Origin: JALHFZ01 sp963674625
Lineage (GTDB): Bacteria; Synergistota; Synergistia; Synergistales; Aminobacteriaceae
Assembly: GCA_963674625.2 (NCBI GenBank)
Contig: CAXXXO010000003.1
Coordinates: 310,001-374,000 of the forward strand
Length of the DNA stretch: 64,000 nucleotides
Direction of reading: 5' to 3'
Positions 1-8,280 of the stretch are shown piece after piece; within the stretch, counting starts at the first letter, position 1; each line of letters opens with the position of its first letter. A model generated the notes under the pieces. The model ran no database searches, was not told the DNA's origin, and saw nothing but the letters and a program-made list of their open reading frames with translations. Made by a program: the position numbers and the translations under genes.

Positions 1-144
1 GCCGAGCCCTCCGCCGTTGCTGACAGCCGCCGCCATCTCAGCGTCGGCCACCCAGGCCATCCCTCCCTGCACGAGGGGATAGGAGCATCCGAAAAGACGG
101 GTTACCCGGTTCTCCCCGCAGGGAAATGCCATGTCATGCTTCAT
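1..144 (-). CDS. fabK: Enoyl-ACP reductase II (FabK-like), N-terminal fragment
   Basis: Only the first 48 codons lie in the window; the gene runs off the left edge. The reading frame begins with ATG at 144 and overlaps the end of fabH by 11 bases. The visible N-terminus has the NRVT..F..YP..QGGMAWVA pattern, followed by AAAVSNGGGLG. This is typical of the FMN-dependent enoyl-ACP reductase II / nitronate monooxygenase family. FabK would catalyse the last reduction of fatty-acid elongation in the cytoplasm. Its place directly after fabH in a fapR-plsX-fabH run makes FabK much more likely than a stand-alone nitronate monooxygenase. A second in-frame ATG at 132 is an alternative start. Confidence 0.8.
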   Translation of the reverse strand, partial: MKHDMAFPCGENRVTRLFGCSYPLVQGGMAWVADAEMAAAVSNGGGLG

Positions 145-1132
145 AGATAATACCTCCGTATGTCATGCCGGCTCCAAAAGCGGTGAAGAGAAGTTTTTCC
201 CCTTTCCGAAGCCTTTTATCCCTCAGAAATTCCGAAAGGGCGATGAAGAGAGACGCTGCCGACGTATTTCCATATTCTGCAATGTTGAGGATAACTTTTT
301 CGGAGGAAATGCCGAGCCGTTCCGCCGATCGTTCAATAATCCGCTGGTTTGCCTGGTGGAAGAACCACCAGTCGATGTCATCGGGAGAGAGGCCCGAGGC
401 CTCGCAGTATTCCCGGAGGAAAGGGGGGATTGTCCGGTTGACGAACTTGAAGACATCATTCCCCTTCATGGCGACGTAGTGAAGCTTATTTTCCACAGTT
501 TCGAAGCTCGCGGGATGCTCTACCAGCCCGCCCCGAAATGTGATCTGCTCGTGCTTCGTTCCGTCGCACCGAAGCTCGGCGGAAAGAAACCTGCCCTCCC
601 CCTCCCGGGAGGGGCCGAGAAGAACAGCTCCCGCTCCGTCTCCGAAGAGCACGCAGGTATTTCTGTCCGTCCAGTCAATGAGCGGCGAGAGGACCTCCGC
701 TCCGATAACGAGCACACTTTTCCACATGCCGGAAGCTATTCCTCCGGCCGCGAGGGCCATGGAGTAGACTCCGCTGGTGCACCCCGACTGCACGTCGAAG
801 GCTCCGGCCCTGTCGGCTCCGAGGAGCCCCTGCACCTTGGGGGCGACGCCAGGGAAGAGAGTGTCCGGGCTGTTGGTGGCCACGATGATCATGTCCAGCT
901 CCGAAGCATCGACCCCCGCGTCGTCGAGGGTGCGCCGTGCCGCCTTTTCGGCGATGGAGCTGGTAAGCTCTCCTTCGGCGGCGATATGGCGTCTCTGAAT
1001 CCCGGTACGGTCCCGGATCCATTCATCGCTCGTCTCCACAAGCTTCGAAAGATCGTCGTTCGTCAGAACCTTCTCGGGGACGTACATGCCGCTTCCCCGT
1101 ATGGAAACCGGCGTTCCCTGGAAAATAGCCAT
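134..1132 (-). CDS. fabH: 3-oxoacyl-ACP synthase III (KAS III)
   Basis: 332 aa, the normal length for FabH. It condenses acetyl-CoA or a branched acyl-CoA with malonyl-ACP to start fatty-acid synthesis. The catalytic triad is visible: Cys118 in QSGCTSG, His259 in FHQANQ and Asn289 in YGNTSAAS. The nearby glycine-rich FGDGAGAVLLG segment is also present. It lies between plsX (14-base gap) and fabK (overlapping), all minus strand, so it is almost certainly part of one operon under FapR control. Confidence 0.96.
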   Translation of the reverse strand: MAIFQGTPVSIRGSGMYVPEKVLTNDDLSKLVETSDEWIRDRTGIQRRHIAAEGELTSSIAEKAARRTLDDAGVDASELDMIIVATNSPDTLFPGVAPKVQGLLGADRAGAFDVQSGCTSGVYSMALAAGGIASGMWKSVLVIGAEVLSPLIDWTDRNTCVLFGDGAGAVLLGPSREGEGRFLSAELRCDGTKHEQITFRGGLVEHPASFETVENKLHYVAMKGNDVFKFVNRTIPPFLREYCEASGLSPDDIDWWFFHQANQRIIERSAERLGISSEKVILNIAEYGNTSAASLFIALSEFLRDKRLRKGEKLLFTAFGAGMTYGGIIYEA

Positions 1133-1146
1133 TGAAAAAACCTCCT

Positions 1147-2136
1147 CTACTCCAACTCTTCCCGGATAAGCTGCACGCCCTTCTGCAGGGCGAAGTTCCG
1201 CGCCACTGAGAGAGCGTTGGCGATTGCCGGGGCCCTGGACCGGCCGTGGGCCTTCACAACGACGCCGTTCACACCAAGGAGGGGGGTTCCCCCGTGCTTT
1301 TCATAATTGAAACGGGCCCAGAGATCCTTCATCATGGGGACCATGAAAATCATCCCCATTTTCGGAAGGATACGGTGCCCCATCTCCTCCTTGAGAATTG
1401 AGGAAACGGCCGTCATGAGTCCTTCAGCGAACTTCAGGATGACGTTGCCCGAAAAACCGTCGCATACCACCACGTCGGCCCGGCTGTAGGGAATGTCGTC
1501 CCCTTCGGCATATCCCGAGAAATTCAGGGAGCTTCCCCGGATGAGATCTCTCGCCGCGGCGATGACCTCGTCCCCCTTGATCTCCTCAGAGCCGTTCGAA
1601 AGAAGGGCGACCTGGGGTTCTGCGACTCCGAGGATCTTTTTTGAATAGATGTTGCCCATATGGGCGAACTGGTAGAGATTCAGGGGCTTGCTTCTCACCG
1701 TTGCCCCCACGTCAAGAAGGAAAGTATACTTTTTAAGGGTGGGAAGGGCAACACCGAAGGCGGGGCGGTCGATTCCCCGTATCCTTCCCGCGACGAGCAC
1801 TCCCCCTGCCACGATTGCTCCCGTGTTTCCTGCGGAGACGCATCCTTCAGCCTCCTTCGAGCGGACCATTTCCATGGCGAGGCGAAGACTGGAATGCCGT
1901 TTTTTCCGCATGGCAAGGGTCGGATGTTCGTCCATCCCGATCCGCTCCTCGGCATGCACGATGGAAAGGCGCTTCGCTGCATCCGGCGGAAGGGACCCCA
2001 GGAGAGGCTCTATCTCCTCTTTTTTCCCCACCAGGATCAGTTCAAGGTCTTTATGGGCATCGCAGGCAGCCGCGGCCCCTTTGCAGATCTCGGCAGGACC
2101 GTGGTCTCCGCCCATGGCATCCAGAGCAAGGATCAA
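1147..2136 (-). CDS. plsX: Phosphate acyltransferase PlsX
   Basis: 329 aa. PlsX converts acyl-ACP to acyl-phosphate, the first step of the PlsX/PlsY route to phosphatidic acid at the membrane surface. The N-terminus ILALDAMGGDHGP is diagnostic. SAGNTGAIVAGG and VCDGFSGNVILK are further family signatures. It sits between fapR (22-base gap) and fabH, the gene order seen in many Gram-positive-type bacteria. Length and motifs are complete. Confidence 0.96.
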   Translation of the reverse strand: MILALDAMGGDHGPAEICKGAAAACDAHKDLELILVGKKEEIEPLLGSLPPDAAKRLSIVHAEERIGMDEHPTLAMRKKRHSSLRLAMEMVRSKEAEGCVSAGNTGAIVAGGVLVAGRIRGIDRPAFGVALPTLKKYTFLLDVGATVRSKPLNLYQFAHMGNIYSKKILGVAEPQVALLSNGSEEIKGDEVIAAARDLIRGSSLNFSGYAEGDDIPYSRADVVVCDGFSGNVILKFAEGLMTAVSSILKEEMGHRILPKMGMIFMVPMMKDLWARFNYEKHGGTPLLGVNGVVVKAHGRSRAPAIANALSVARNFALQKGVQLIREELE

Positions 2137-2158
2137 ATATATGTCACCTCTCTTACCC

Positions 2159-2743
2159 TCAGGAAATTTCCTTCCCGGGAATGACCGCCGCGATGAAGCG
2201 GCCGATGAATATCTCCTGGTCTTCCACTTTTGTACGAACGCTCACGATGTATTTATTATCCTTGGAGACGCCTACCTTTGCCCGGGCGACAAGTGTGTCC
2301 CCCACCTTCGCGTGGCCCTTGTACTCTCCCCTCATCGAATCGATAATGACGAGATCGGCCTCAACGACGGCGATGGCGATTGTGCTCGCCTGGGCATAGA
2401 TATAATGATCCCACACCATGTCTGTCTGGCGGAAAGCCATCTCCCGGCGGGTCTCAAGGACGGAAAGGGCCCATTTATCCGGTTCGAGTTCGAGAAGATC
2501 TCCCACCACTTCATTTTCCTTGAGAGAACGCAGTCTGCTCGTGGCCTTCTGGGCCATGGAGCGCATTCTCTCCCGAAGCTCGGGAAGAGCGAGCACAGCC
2601 CGGTCCATACGGATTGTGCTCACGCTGACGGCGAGTATTTGAGCGAGCTGCTCGTCCGTCGCAAGAGGATTCTGCTCGATCAGTTTCAGGAGCTTTGTCT
2701 GACGGGTTTTCTTCCTTTGAGATGCTATGAAGGTTCCCTCCAT
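2159..2743 (-). CDS. fapR: Fatty acid and phospholipid biosynthesis regulator FapR
   Basis: 194 aa. FapR is a repressor of lipid-synthesis genes that releases DNA when it binds malonyl-CoA. Residues about 10-55 form a DeoR-like helix-turn-helix (TDEQLAQILAVSVSTIRMDR, then LPELRERM). Residues about 75-185 form a hotdog-fold effector domain. It is the first gene of fapR-plsX-fabH-fabK. A sequence close to the FapR operator consensus lies immediately before its start codon, so autoregulation is likely. The start is the only methionine before the HTH; the ribosome-binding site is weak. Confidence 0.92.
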   Translation of the reverse strand: MEGTFIASQRKKTRQTKLLKLIEQNPLATDEQLAQILAVSVSTIRMDRAVLALPELRERMRSMAQKATSRLRSLKENEVVGDLLELEPDKWALSVLETRREMAFRQTDMVWDHYIYAQASTIAIAVVEADLVIIDSMRGEYKGHAKVGDTLVARAKVGVSKDNKYIVSVRTKVEDQEIFIGRFIAAVIPGKEIS

Positions 2744-2745
2744 TT

Positions 2746-2762
2746 TTGGTACCTGATACTGG
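2746..2762 (-). promoter_or_regulatory. Probable FapR operator in the fapR leader
   Basis: The 17 bases TTGGTACCTGATACTGG match the Bacillus-type FapR site (TTAGTACCTGGTACTAA, recalled consensus) at 13 of 17 positions and keep the GTACC...TAC core. The site lies 3 bases before the fapR start codon and about 25 bases downstream of the predicted -10. Bound repressor would therefore block transcription and possibly translation. Confidence 0.6.
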
Positions 2763-2784
2763 TAACTGCTCTGAAGATGAGGTA

Positions 2785-2813
2785 AGTATATTGTCCGAAT
2801 GAAGGGACGTCAA
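2785..2813 (-). promoter_or_regulatory. Sigma-70-type promoter for the fapR operon
   Basis: On the minus strand, TTGACG (2813-2808) is separated by 17 bases from TATACT (2790-2785). The transcription start should fall near 2778, giving a leader of about 35 bases that contains the FapR-like site. Confidence 0.6.
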
Positions 2814-2824
2814 TACTTCCCCGC

Positions 2825-2875
2825 AAAAAAACCATAAAAATGACGGGAGAAGGTTGCCCCTCCCCCGTCATTTTG
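2825..2875 (-). terminator. Rho-independent terminator of rpmF
   Basis: Inverted repeat with arms AAAATGACGGG (from 2837) and CCCGTCATTTT (to 2874). On the minus strand it is followed by TTTTTATGG and a T7 run. It lies directly downstream of rpmF and separates that unit from the fapR operon. Confidence 0.75.
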
Positions 2876-2890
2876 TCCTTCAGTTTTTCT

Positions 2891-3097
2891 TCACGCTTCT
2901 TCTTTTTTAGCTTCCGCTGCGGTAGAAACAACCTGTCGCCCGCGGTAATATCCGCATTCACCGCAGGCATGGTAATTCAGAATAACTTCCCCGCAATGGG
3001 GGCAGGTGGTAACTTCCGGCGTCGAAAGCGACCCGATCCATTCCGACTTTCTTTTATGGGTTCGAGCATGGGATAACCTGCTTTTCGGCACTGCCAT
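2891..3097 (-). CDS. rpmF: 50S ribosomal protein L32
   Basis: 68 aa, basic. The start AVPKSRLSHARTHKRKS is the standard L32 N-terminus. It is the zinc-binding form, with Cys32, Cys35, Cys45 and Cys48 as two CxxC knuckles. It lies 21 bases downstream of yceD, the usual yceD-rpmF pairing, and ends at a strong terminator. Confidence 0.96.
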   Translation of the reverse strand: MAVPKSRLSHARTHKRKSEWIGSLSTPEVTTCPHCGEVILNYHACGECGYYRGRQVVSTAAEAKKEEA

Positions 3098-3118
3098 TTT
3101 AGACTTCCCTCCTTTATC

Positions 3119-3691
3119 CTATTCCTCAGTATCTGAAATCTTCACATCGAGAAGCTTTTCAAGCCTGGGGTCCGTCCGGACCGGAGAACAGCCGCAGTCC
3201 CCTTCGTTGAGGGGTTTGCCGCACTGGGGGCATATTCCCCTGCACTCCTGAGAACAGAGCACTTGAAGCGGAAGGGACAGAATCACGCTTTCCCAGACCT
3301 GGTCGGAGATGTCGATGGTATTTCTCCAGGAATCTACGGGGACGAAAATAACTTCCTCCTCCCCGGAATCTTCCTCAGGAGCTCCCTTCTTCCGCAATGT
3401 ATAAAGATACATTAAATCGTTCAGAATATCAATATCCGCCGGAGCCAGACAGCGGGAACATGAGGCGGAAAGAAGCATTTCAATGGCGATTGAGACGCTC
3501 AGCCCGCCGTCGGCCCATTGAGCTTCGGCGTATACCTTCAGCGGCTCTTTGAAGGCGAATATCTGGCCGGCATAGGAAAGGGAGGAATCCACCGTTTTCT
3601 CCCACGACCGGGAGGTACTTCCCGTATCTTCTCCGAGCTCGGGAGTTTCGAGTTCAAAAACCCAGTTGGACGGTTTTTCCGTGATCACCAT
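3119..3691 (-). CDS. yceD: YceD/DUF177 family protein
   Basis: 190 aa. The DUF177 family (YceD) is linked to 23S rRNA accumulation and is nearly always found before rpmF. Visible marks are the central CSRCLAP motif and the C-terminal cysteine cluster CSQECRGICPQCGKPLNEG..C, which probably binds metal. It lies 24 bases after ackA, so it may share the ackA transcript. The molecular function is not well established. Confidence 0.88.
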   Translation of the reverse strand: MVITEKPSNWVFELETPELGEDTGSTSRSWEKTVDSSLSYAGQIFAFKEPLKVYAEAQWADGGLSVSIAIEMLLSASCSRCLAPADIDILNDLMYLYTLRKKGAPEEDSGEEEVIFVPVDSWRNTIDISDQVWESVILSLPLQVLCSQECRGICPQCGKPLNEGDCGCSPVRTDPRLEKLLDVKISDTEE

Positions 3692-3715
3692 AATTTTCCT
3701 CCCTTTTGGATCTAT

Positions 3716-4915
3716 TCAGCGGTCTATGGCGAGCTTTTTCGTATCCCGGGCGATCACCAGCTCCTCGTCCGTGGGGATCACCATGACGGTCACGGCGCTG
3801 TCGTCGGAGCTGATGACGGCCTCCCTGCCCCTGACCTTGTTCTTCTCCCTGTCTAGCTTCACGCCCATGCACTCCAGGCCTTTGCAGATTCCTTCCCGGG
3901 CCCTGGCGCTGTTTTCGCCGATACCCGCCGTGAAGACGAGAATATCGACGCCGCCCATGGCGACCGCGTAGGAGCCTATGTATTTCTTGACTCCGTAGTA
4001 GAGCATCTCCTCGGCGAGCTTCGCCCTTCTGTTGCCGGAGTCCGCCGCCTCCTCCACGTCCCGGAGATCGCTGCTCACGCCGGAGATGCCGAGAAGGCCG
4101 CTCTCCTTGTTCAGCACATGGCTCATGGCCTTGTTGTCGATATCTTCCTGTTCGGAAAGGTACGAGACGAGCAGGGGGTCCACATCCCCGCTCCTCGTTC
4201 CCATGATGACGCCGGGGAGGGGGCTGAATCCCATGCTCGTATCCACCGATTTTCCGCCCTCCACGGCGGTGATGGAGCTGCCGTTCCCCATGTGGCATGT
4301 GATGATGTTCAGGGATTCGATGGGCTTGCCCGCAATTTCCGCCGCCCTGCGGGAGACGTAGAAATGGCTCGTTCCGTGGAAGCCGTACCGACGGACCTTG
4401 TACTTCTCGTAGTAGTGGTAGGGAACGCCGTACATGTAGGCGTATCCGGGCATGGTCTGATGAAAGGCCGTGTCGAACACCCCCACCTGGGGGATATTCG
4501 GAAGGGCTTCGGTCACTGCGTAGATTCCCATGAGGTTGGCCGGATTGTGAAGAGGCGCCAGGGGCACGCATTCCTCGAGGGCATCGATGACATCCGGAGT
4601 GATGATGACCGAGCCGGCATAGCGTTCACCTGCATGGACAACCCTGTGACCGACTGCCGCCAGCTCGTCGAGGCTTTCGAGAACCCCGTGGCTGCCATCG
4701 AGAAGGGCCTCCACGACCACCTTGAAGGCCACCTTGTGGTTGGAGATCTCCCGGTTTTGAATGACAGCGTCCATACCGGTTTTGACATGCTTGATCCGTG
4801 CGCCCTCAATGCCTATCCGTTCCACAAGCCCCTTTGCCAGGACCGATTCGTCGGTCATGTCGAAAAGCTGGTACTTGAGGGATGAACTGCCGCAGTTGAT
4901 CACAAGAACTTTCAT
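3716..4915 (-). CDS. ackA: Acetate kinase
   Basis: 399 aa, full length. It makes ATP from acetyl phosphate, the last step of acetate fermentation. Family motifs are all present: VLVINCGSSSLKYQLF at the N-terminus, VGHRVVHAGE, FDTAFHQTMP, RRYGFHGTSH, MGNGSSITAVEGGKS and the C-terminal FTAGIGENS. No phosphotransacetylase gene is adjacent; its acetyl-CoA would come from the PFOR encoded at 8.5 kb. The upstream region is shared with the divergent tmcAL gene. Confidence 0.97.
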   Translation of the reverse strand: MKVLVINCGSSSLKYQLFDMTDESVLAKGLVERIGIEGARIKHVKTGMDAVIQNREISNHKVAFKVVVEALLDGSHGVLESLDELAAVGHRVVHAGERYAGSVIITPDVIDALEECVPLAPLHNPANLMGIYAVTEALPNIPQVGVFDTAFHQTMPGYAYMYGVPYHYYEKYKVRRYGFHGTSHFYVSRRAAEIAGKPIESLNIITCHMGNGSSITAVEGGKSVDTSMGFSPLPGVIMGTRSGDVDPLLVSYLSEQEDIDNKAMSHVLNKESGLLGISGVSSDLRDVEEAADSGNRRAKLAEEMLYYGVKKYIGSYAVAMGGVDILVFTAGIGENSARAREGICKGLECMGVKLDREKNKVRGREAVISSDDSAVTVMVIPTDEELVIARDTKKLAIDR

Positions 4916-4936
4916 TGCGTACCCCGTCCTCTCTTC

Positions 4937-4966
4937 TTGACCGGCATCTTCTTCCGGATGTATTGT
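4937..4966 (+). promoter_or_regulatory. Possible promoter for tmcAL
   Basis: TTGACC (4937-4942), an 18-base spacer, then TATTGT (4961-4966). The predicted transcription start near 4973 lies after the only nearby ATG (4958), which is in another frame. This supports a start codon between about 4975 and 5023 for tmcAL. Confidence 0.4.
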
Positions 4967-5001
4967 AAGGGAAGATACATTTCGAAAGGCAGCCGGTCGC
5001 C

Positions 5002-6210
5002 ATATATAGAAATATCATCGGCATTGTCGCCGAATACAACCCTTTTCACAACGGTCATATCCACCACATCCGCGAGGCGGCCAGGCAGTCGGGAGCCTCG
5101 GGAATCGTAGTGGTCCTGTCGTCCTATTTCACCCAGCGGGGCGAGCCTGCCCTTCTCAGCAAGTGGGACCGGGCGGAGGCGGCCCTCCGGGCCGGGGCGA
5201 ATCTCGTGCTCGAACTTCCCGTCTTCTTCTCCTGCGCCAACGCAGGAATCTTTGCAGGGGGAGGCATAGACATTCTTGCCGCCTCGGGGGTGGTGGATAC
5301 GGTCACCTTCGGAATGGAAGAGCCCGATTTCCCCGTCGCGGCAATCCTTGATATTCTAATTCACGAACCTTCTTCTTTCAAGGATTCTCTGAAAAAATAC
5401 ATGAAATCAGGTTTTTCCTACGTAAAGAGCAGGGCCCGCGCCCTGGGGAACCTCGACCCGGCTTTTGAGGAATTCATCTCCCGGCCGAACAACTCCCTCG
5501 CTCTGGCCTATATGAAGCGGATGATGATCAAAAAATATCCTCTGCGCTGCCTCCCAATCCTCCGGGAAGGTGACTGCCACCACGCCGAAACCGTCACGTC
5601 GCCCCGGGCCAGCGCCGGGGCCCTGCGGCGCCTTCTCGAGAGCGGAAATTTCTCAGAAGCCGAAACTCTGATCCCCACCGCATCCCGGGAGGTTCTCTTC
5701 CCCTGCATCGAAAAGGGCAATGCGGTTCTTTCACGGCAACCTCTCTGGAGAATAGCCCGCTCGCTTCTCTCCCGGGTCTCCCGGGAGGAACTGGGACAAT
5801 CCGCCGGGATGACGGAGGGGATGGAAAACCGACTGCTCAAATTCACCTCTGAAAGCGCCTCCTGGGAGGAATTCATTGCCTCCGCGGTCTCGGGACGGTA
5901 CCCCGCGGGACGGGTGCGCCGGCAGATCATCCATTTTCTTCTCGGCATTTCCCAGCAGGACAGCTTTCTCCTGCAGCAGGAGGGGCCTTCCTACCTGCGC
6001 CCTCTCGCTGCGGACGCCAGGGGGCGCGAATTGCTGCGGGAGACCGGAAAGAGGGGCTCTCTTCCCGTAAGAAGCAAGATTCCCCTGGACCGGCATACCC
6101 CGGAGAGCCGTCTGTCCCTTTTGGAGCATCGCGCGGGAGAGCTGTGGGAGAACCTGTCTCTCCGCCACGCTCCGGGGTCGGAGAAAAAAAGACGCCCCTT
6201 TATGGGGTGA
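5002..6210 (+). CDS. tmcAL: tRNA(Met) cytidine acetate ligase TmcAL, non-standard start
   Basis: TmcAL uses acetate and ATP to acetylate C34 of elongator tRNA-Met; it belongs to the nucleotidyltransferase fold. The frame contains the N-terminal IIGIVAEYNPFHNGH block with the HxGH nucleotide-binding motif, and the LLSKWDRAEAALRAGANLVLELP segment. No ATG, GTG or TTG precedes that block in frame: the frame opens after a stop at 4966. The best candidate is ATA at 5002, 12 bases after GAAAGG; ATT at 5023 is another. The ATG at 5110 would delete the catalytic motif and cannot be the natural start. Convergent with coaD, with 11 bases of overlap at the 3' ends. Confidence 0.82.
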   Translation: MYRNIIGIVAEYNPFHNGHIHHIREAARQSGASGIVVVLSSYFTQRGEPALLSKWDRAEAALRAGANLVLELPVFFSCANAGIFAGGGIDILAASGVVDTVTFGMEEPDFPVAAILDILIHEPSSFKDSLKKYMKSGFSYVKSRARALGNLDPAFEEFISRPNNSLALAYMKRMMIKKYPLRCLPILREGDCHHAETVTSPRASAGALRRLLESGNFSEAETLIPTASREVLFPCIEKGNAVLSRQPLWRIARSLLSRVSREELGQSAGMTEGMENRLLKFTSESASWEEFIASAVSGRYPAGRVRRQIIHFLLGISQQDSFLLQQEGPSYLRPLAADARGRELLRETGKRGSLPVRSKIPLDRHTPESRLSLLEHRAGELWENLSLRHAPGSEKKRRPFMG

Positions 6211-6706
6211 TATTGCGGGGCAGGGGAAAACGCTCCCGAAGACGGCGGTAGACTCCGGGAGGTACCATCTCGTGCACAGCCCCGCCGAATTGGTAGATTT
6301 CTTTCACGGCATGGCTCGACAGATAGGAGTACCGCGCCTCCGTGACGATGAAAAGAGTCTCGATATCGGGGGCAAGCTGGCGGTTCATAAGGGCGAGCTG
6401 AAATTCGTATTCAAAATCAGAGAGGGCCCGAAGGCCCCGGATGATGATCCTGCTCTGCTCCTGGCGGAGGAAATCCACCAGCAGCCCCGAGAAGGAACTG
6501 ACCTTCACGTTCGGAAGGTGGCTTAGGGCCTCTCTGGCCATGGCTTTCCGTTCGTCCACCGTGAAGGACGATTTCTTCTGGGGGTTGAGGAGAACGCTCA
6601 CCACAAGCTCGTCGAAGAGCGCCGCAGCCCTCTCCGCAATGTAGATATGCCCGTTCGTTATGGGGTCGAAAGAGCCCGGGTAGACGGCGATTATGCTTCG
6701 CTTCAT
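6200..6706 (-). CDS. coaD: Phosphopantetheine adenylyltransferase
   Basis: 168 aa when started at ATG 6706. It catalyses the fourth step of coenzyme A synthesis, adenylating 4'-phosphopantetheine. YPGSFDPITNGHIYIAERA contains the nucleotidyltransferase motif (T/H)xGH. RGLRALSDFEYEFQLALMN and the YSYLSSHAVKEI segment are standard family blocks. An in-frame extension to 6775 lies inside rsmD and is not needed. The start overlaps the rsmD stop as ATGA, indicating translational coupling. Confidence 0.96.
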   Translation of the reverse strand: MKRSIIAVYPGSFDPITNGHIYIAERAAALFDELVVSVLLNPQKKSSFTVDERKAMAREALSHLPNVKVSSFSGLLVDFLRQEQSRIIIRGLRALSDFEYEFQLALMNRQLAPDIETLFIVTEARYSYLSSHAVKEIYQFGGAVHEMVPPGVYRRLRERFPLPRNITP

Positions 6707-7212
6707 TCTTCTTCTCCTTTCTTCCTGGCCCGGAGAAAGGTCAGCACCGTGTCGCCGTATTCTCTCCGGTCGCAAAGAACGTACTCACTGCCGGCAGGAA
6801 GTTCCTCCCGGGAAGAATGTTCCACCACCGCAATGCCCTCCGGAGCGAGCAGCCCTCCTTCCCCGGGAAAAAGCAGTTCTCCGAGGAGGGGAGGCCATCC
6901 TTCTCCGTAGGGGGGATCGGCGAAGATGACATCGAAACGGCGGTTCTTCCTCTCGAGAAAATTCAGGGCCCTGCGGATATCCATGCCCAGGAGAAGAAAT
7001 TCCGAGTCTCCCGGAAAAAGGGCCCGGATCTTCCGGACCCGGGCGGGAAGAATTTCGACTGCGGCCACCGGACAGGCCCCCCGGTCCCGGGCCATCCTCG
7101 CCACCCTTCCGGTTCCCGAAAAAAGGTCGAGAAAGGCCGCCTCTCTCAGATTGCCGAGGATGCTGAAGAGGGCCTGGAGCACTTTCCCCGAGGTGGGACG
7201 TACCTCTTTCAT
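6703..7212 (-). CDS. rsmD: 16S rRNA (guanine966-N2)-methyltransferase RsmD
   Basis: 169 aa. A SAM-dependent methyltransferase acting on 16S rRNA G966. It begins EVRPTSGKVLQALF, followed by FLDLFSGTGRVA (SAM-binding motif I) and the catalytic FADPPYGEG motif. The rsmD-coaD pair is conserved in many bacteria. It starts 16 bases after trmB. Confidence 0.94.
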   Translation of the reverse strand: MKEVRPTSGKVLQALFSILGNLREAAFLDLFSGTGRVARMARDRGACPVAAVEILPARVRKIRALFPGDSEFLLLGMDIRRALNFLERKNRRFDVIFADPPYGEGWPPLLGELLFPGEGGLLAPEGIAVVEHSSREELPAGSEYVLCDRREYGDTVLTFLRARKKGEEE

Positions 7213-7228
7213 GCCGGTTCTTCCCCTT

Positions 7229-8167
7229 TCAGCCGCAGCTTCTCTCGAGTTCTGAAGCCAGGGCCGTTATGGCCCCTCTTACCGCAGGGGTAAGAAAGGG
7301 GGAGGAATAGGGGGCGACCTTCACCAGAATATCATCCTCCCGGGCGACCACCTGGAGAAAGAACTTCTGTTCAAAATCGCCGTCCATGGTCACGGCCTCG
7401 AGGAGCATGCTTCCGGCACCGTCGGCGTAGCATTTTTTGTAGATCCACAGGCCGTCCCCGGCCTTTCCCTCCCGGCCGAAGAGGTTCCTCAGAACATTCT
7501 CCGCCGGTCCCTTTTTCATCACCCGAACGTGCACATCTTCCGCCCTCCCAAGGTATTCCGGATCTTCTCCGGACCGGCAGTTTTTTTTCTCTACTTTCGA
7601 CAGGAAAATCGATTTTCCCATCCCAAGCCACTTCCGTTCATATTTCGTGGTGACTGAACGGGGGGGATTCACCCTCCATTCCCCCTCTTCGAGATGAGGA
7701 TGGGCGGTCATCCCCGTGAGCACTTCCCGACCGTACCACTCCTCATCGGTGAGGAGTTCGAAGAAGCACCCGCTCTTCAGAACCCGGGCCACTTCGGAAG
7801 GAAAGCTGCCCGACGATACCCTGCGTTTCGAGTGGCGCTTCTTCGGCCAGGGGCAGGGAAAGTTCATATAGATGCCGTCGAGACTTTCTGCCGCGAGGCA
7901 TTCCCGCAGAAAAAACCTGGCATCGCCGCACAGGATATGCGCGTTGGAAAGTTTCTCCGCCGCAATGCGCTTTCTGGCCCTGACAACACAGGACTTTGAC
8001 ATTTCGATGCCCCAGTAGGTGCCGGCTCCGTCTTCCCTGGCGAGATGGACGAGAAATTCGCCGTTTCCGAAGCCGATCTCGAGAAAAGCCTTCTTTCTTC
8101 CCCGGAGCACATCGAGGGGAAGGCGTTCCCTTTCTGCCATGACAATGGACTCCCTAACCTTATCCAT
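7229..8167 (-). CDS. trmB: tRNA (guanine46-N7)-methyltransferase TrmB with C-terminal extension
   Basis: 312 aa, about 100 residues longer than the common 210-240 aa enzymes. The catalytic part spans roughly residues 1-205: FLEIGFGNGEFL (SAM binding), MNFPCPWPKKRHSKRR (signature) and NPPRSVTTKYERKWLGMG near its end. Residues about 210-312 form an extra domain with no catalytic motif that I recognise; long C-termini are known in TrmB of some thermophiles such as Aquifex and Thermotoga. First gene of trmB-rsmD-coaD. Confidence 0.92.
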   Translation of the reverse strand: MDKVRESIVMAERERLPLDVLRGRKKAFLEIGFGNGEFLVHLAREDGAGTYWGIEMSKSCVVRARKRIAAEKLSNAHILCGDARFFLRECLAAESLDGIYMNFPCPWPKKRHSKRRVSSGSFPSEVARVLKSGCFFELLTDEEWYGREVLTGMTAHPHLEEGEWRVNPPRSVTTKYERKWLGMGKSIFLSKVEKKNCRSGEDPEYLGRAEDVHVRVMKKGPAENVLRNLFGREGKAGDGLWIYKKCYADGAGSMLLEAVTMDGDFEQKFFLQVVAREDDILVKVAPYSSPFLTPAVRGAITALASELERSCG

Positions 8168-8280
8168 GAATTCGAACTCCCCTTAAAAAATCCTGGCTTC
8201 GGACAAATTATAGCAGGCTCCTTCCGCCATTGGAAAAAAAATGCTCCTTTATGCCGGGATTGGAAATTTTTCCCTCTTGA

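Noticed and set aside
131..1135. Long plus-strand frame opposite fabH
   Set aside because: Shadow of a GC-rich coding strand; the minus-strand frame has all KAS III catalytic residues.
4958..5039. ATG 4958 as start of tmcAL
   Set aside because: It is in a different frame from the TmcAL motifs and its product does not resemble the family; it also lies upstream of the predicted transcription start.
5110..6210. ATG 5110 as start of tmcAL
   Set aside because: It would remove the HNGH nucleotidyltransferase motif that is clearly encoded just upstream.
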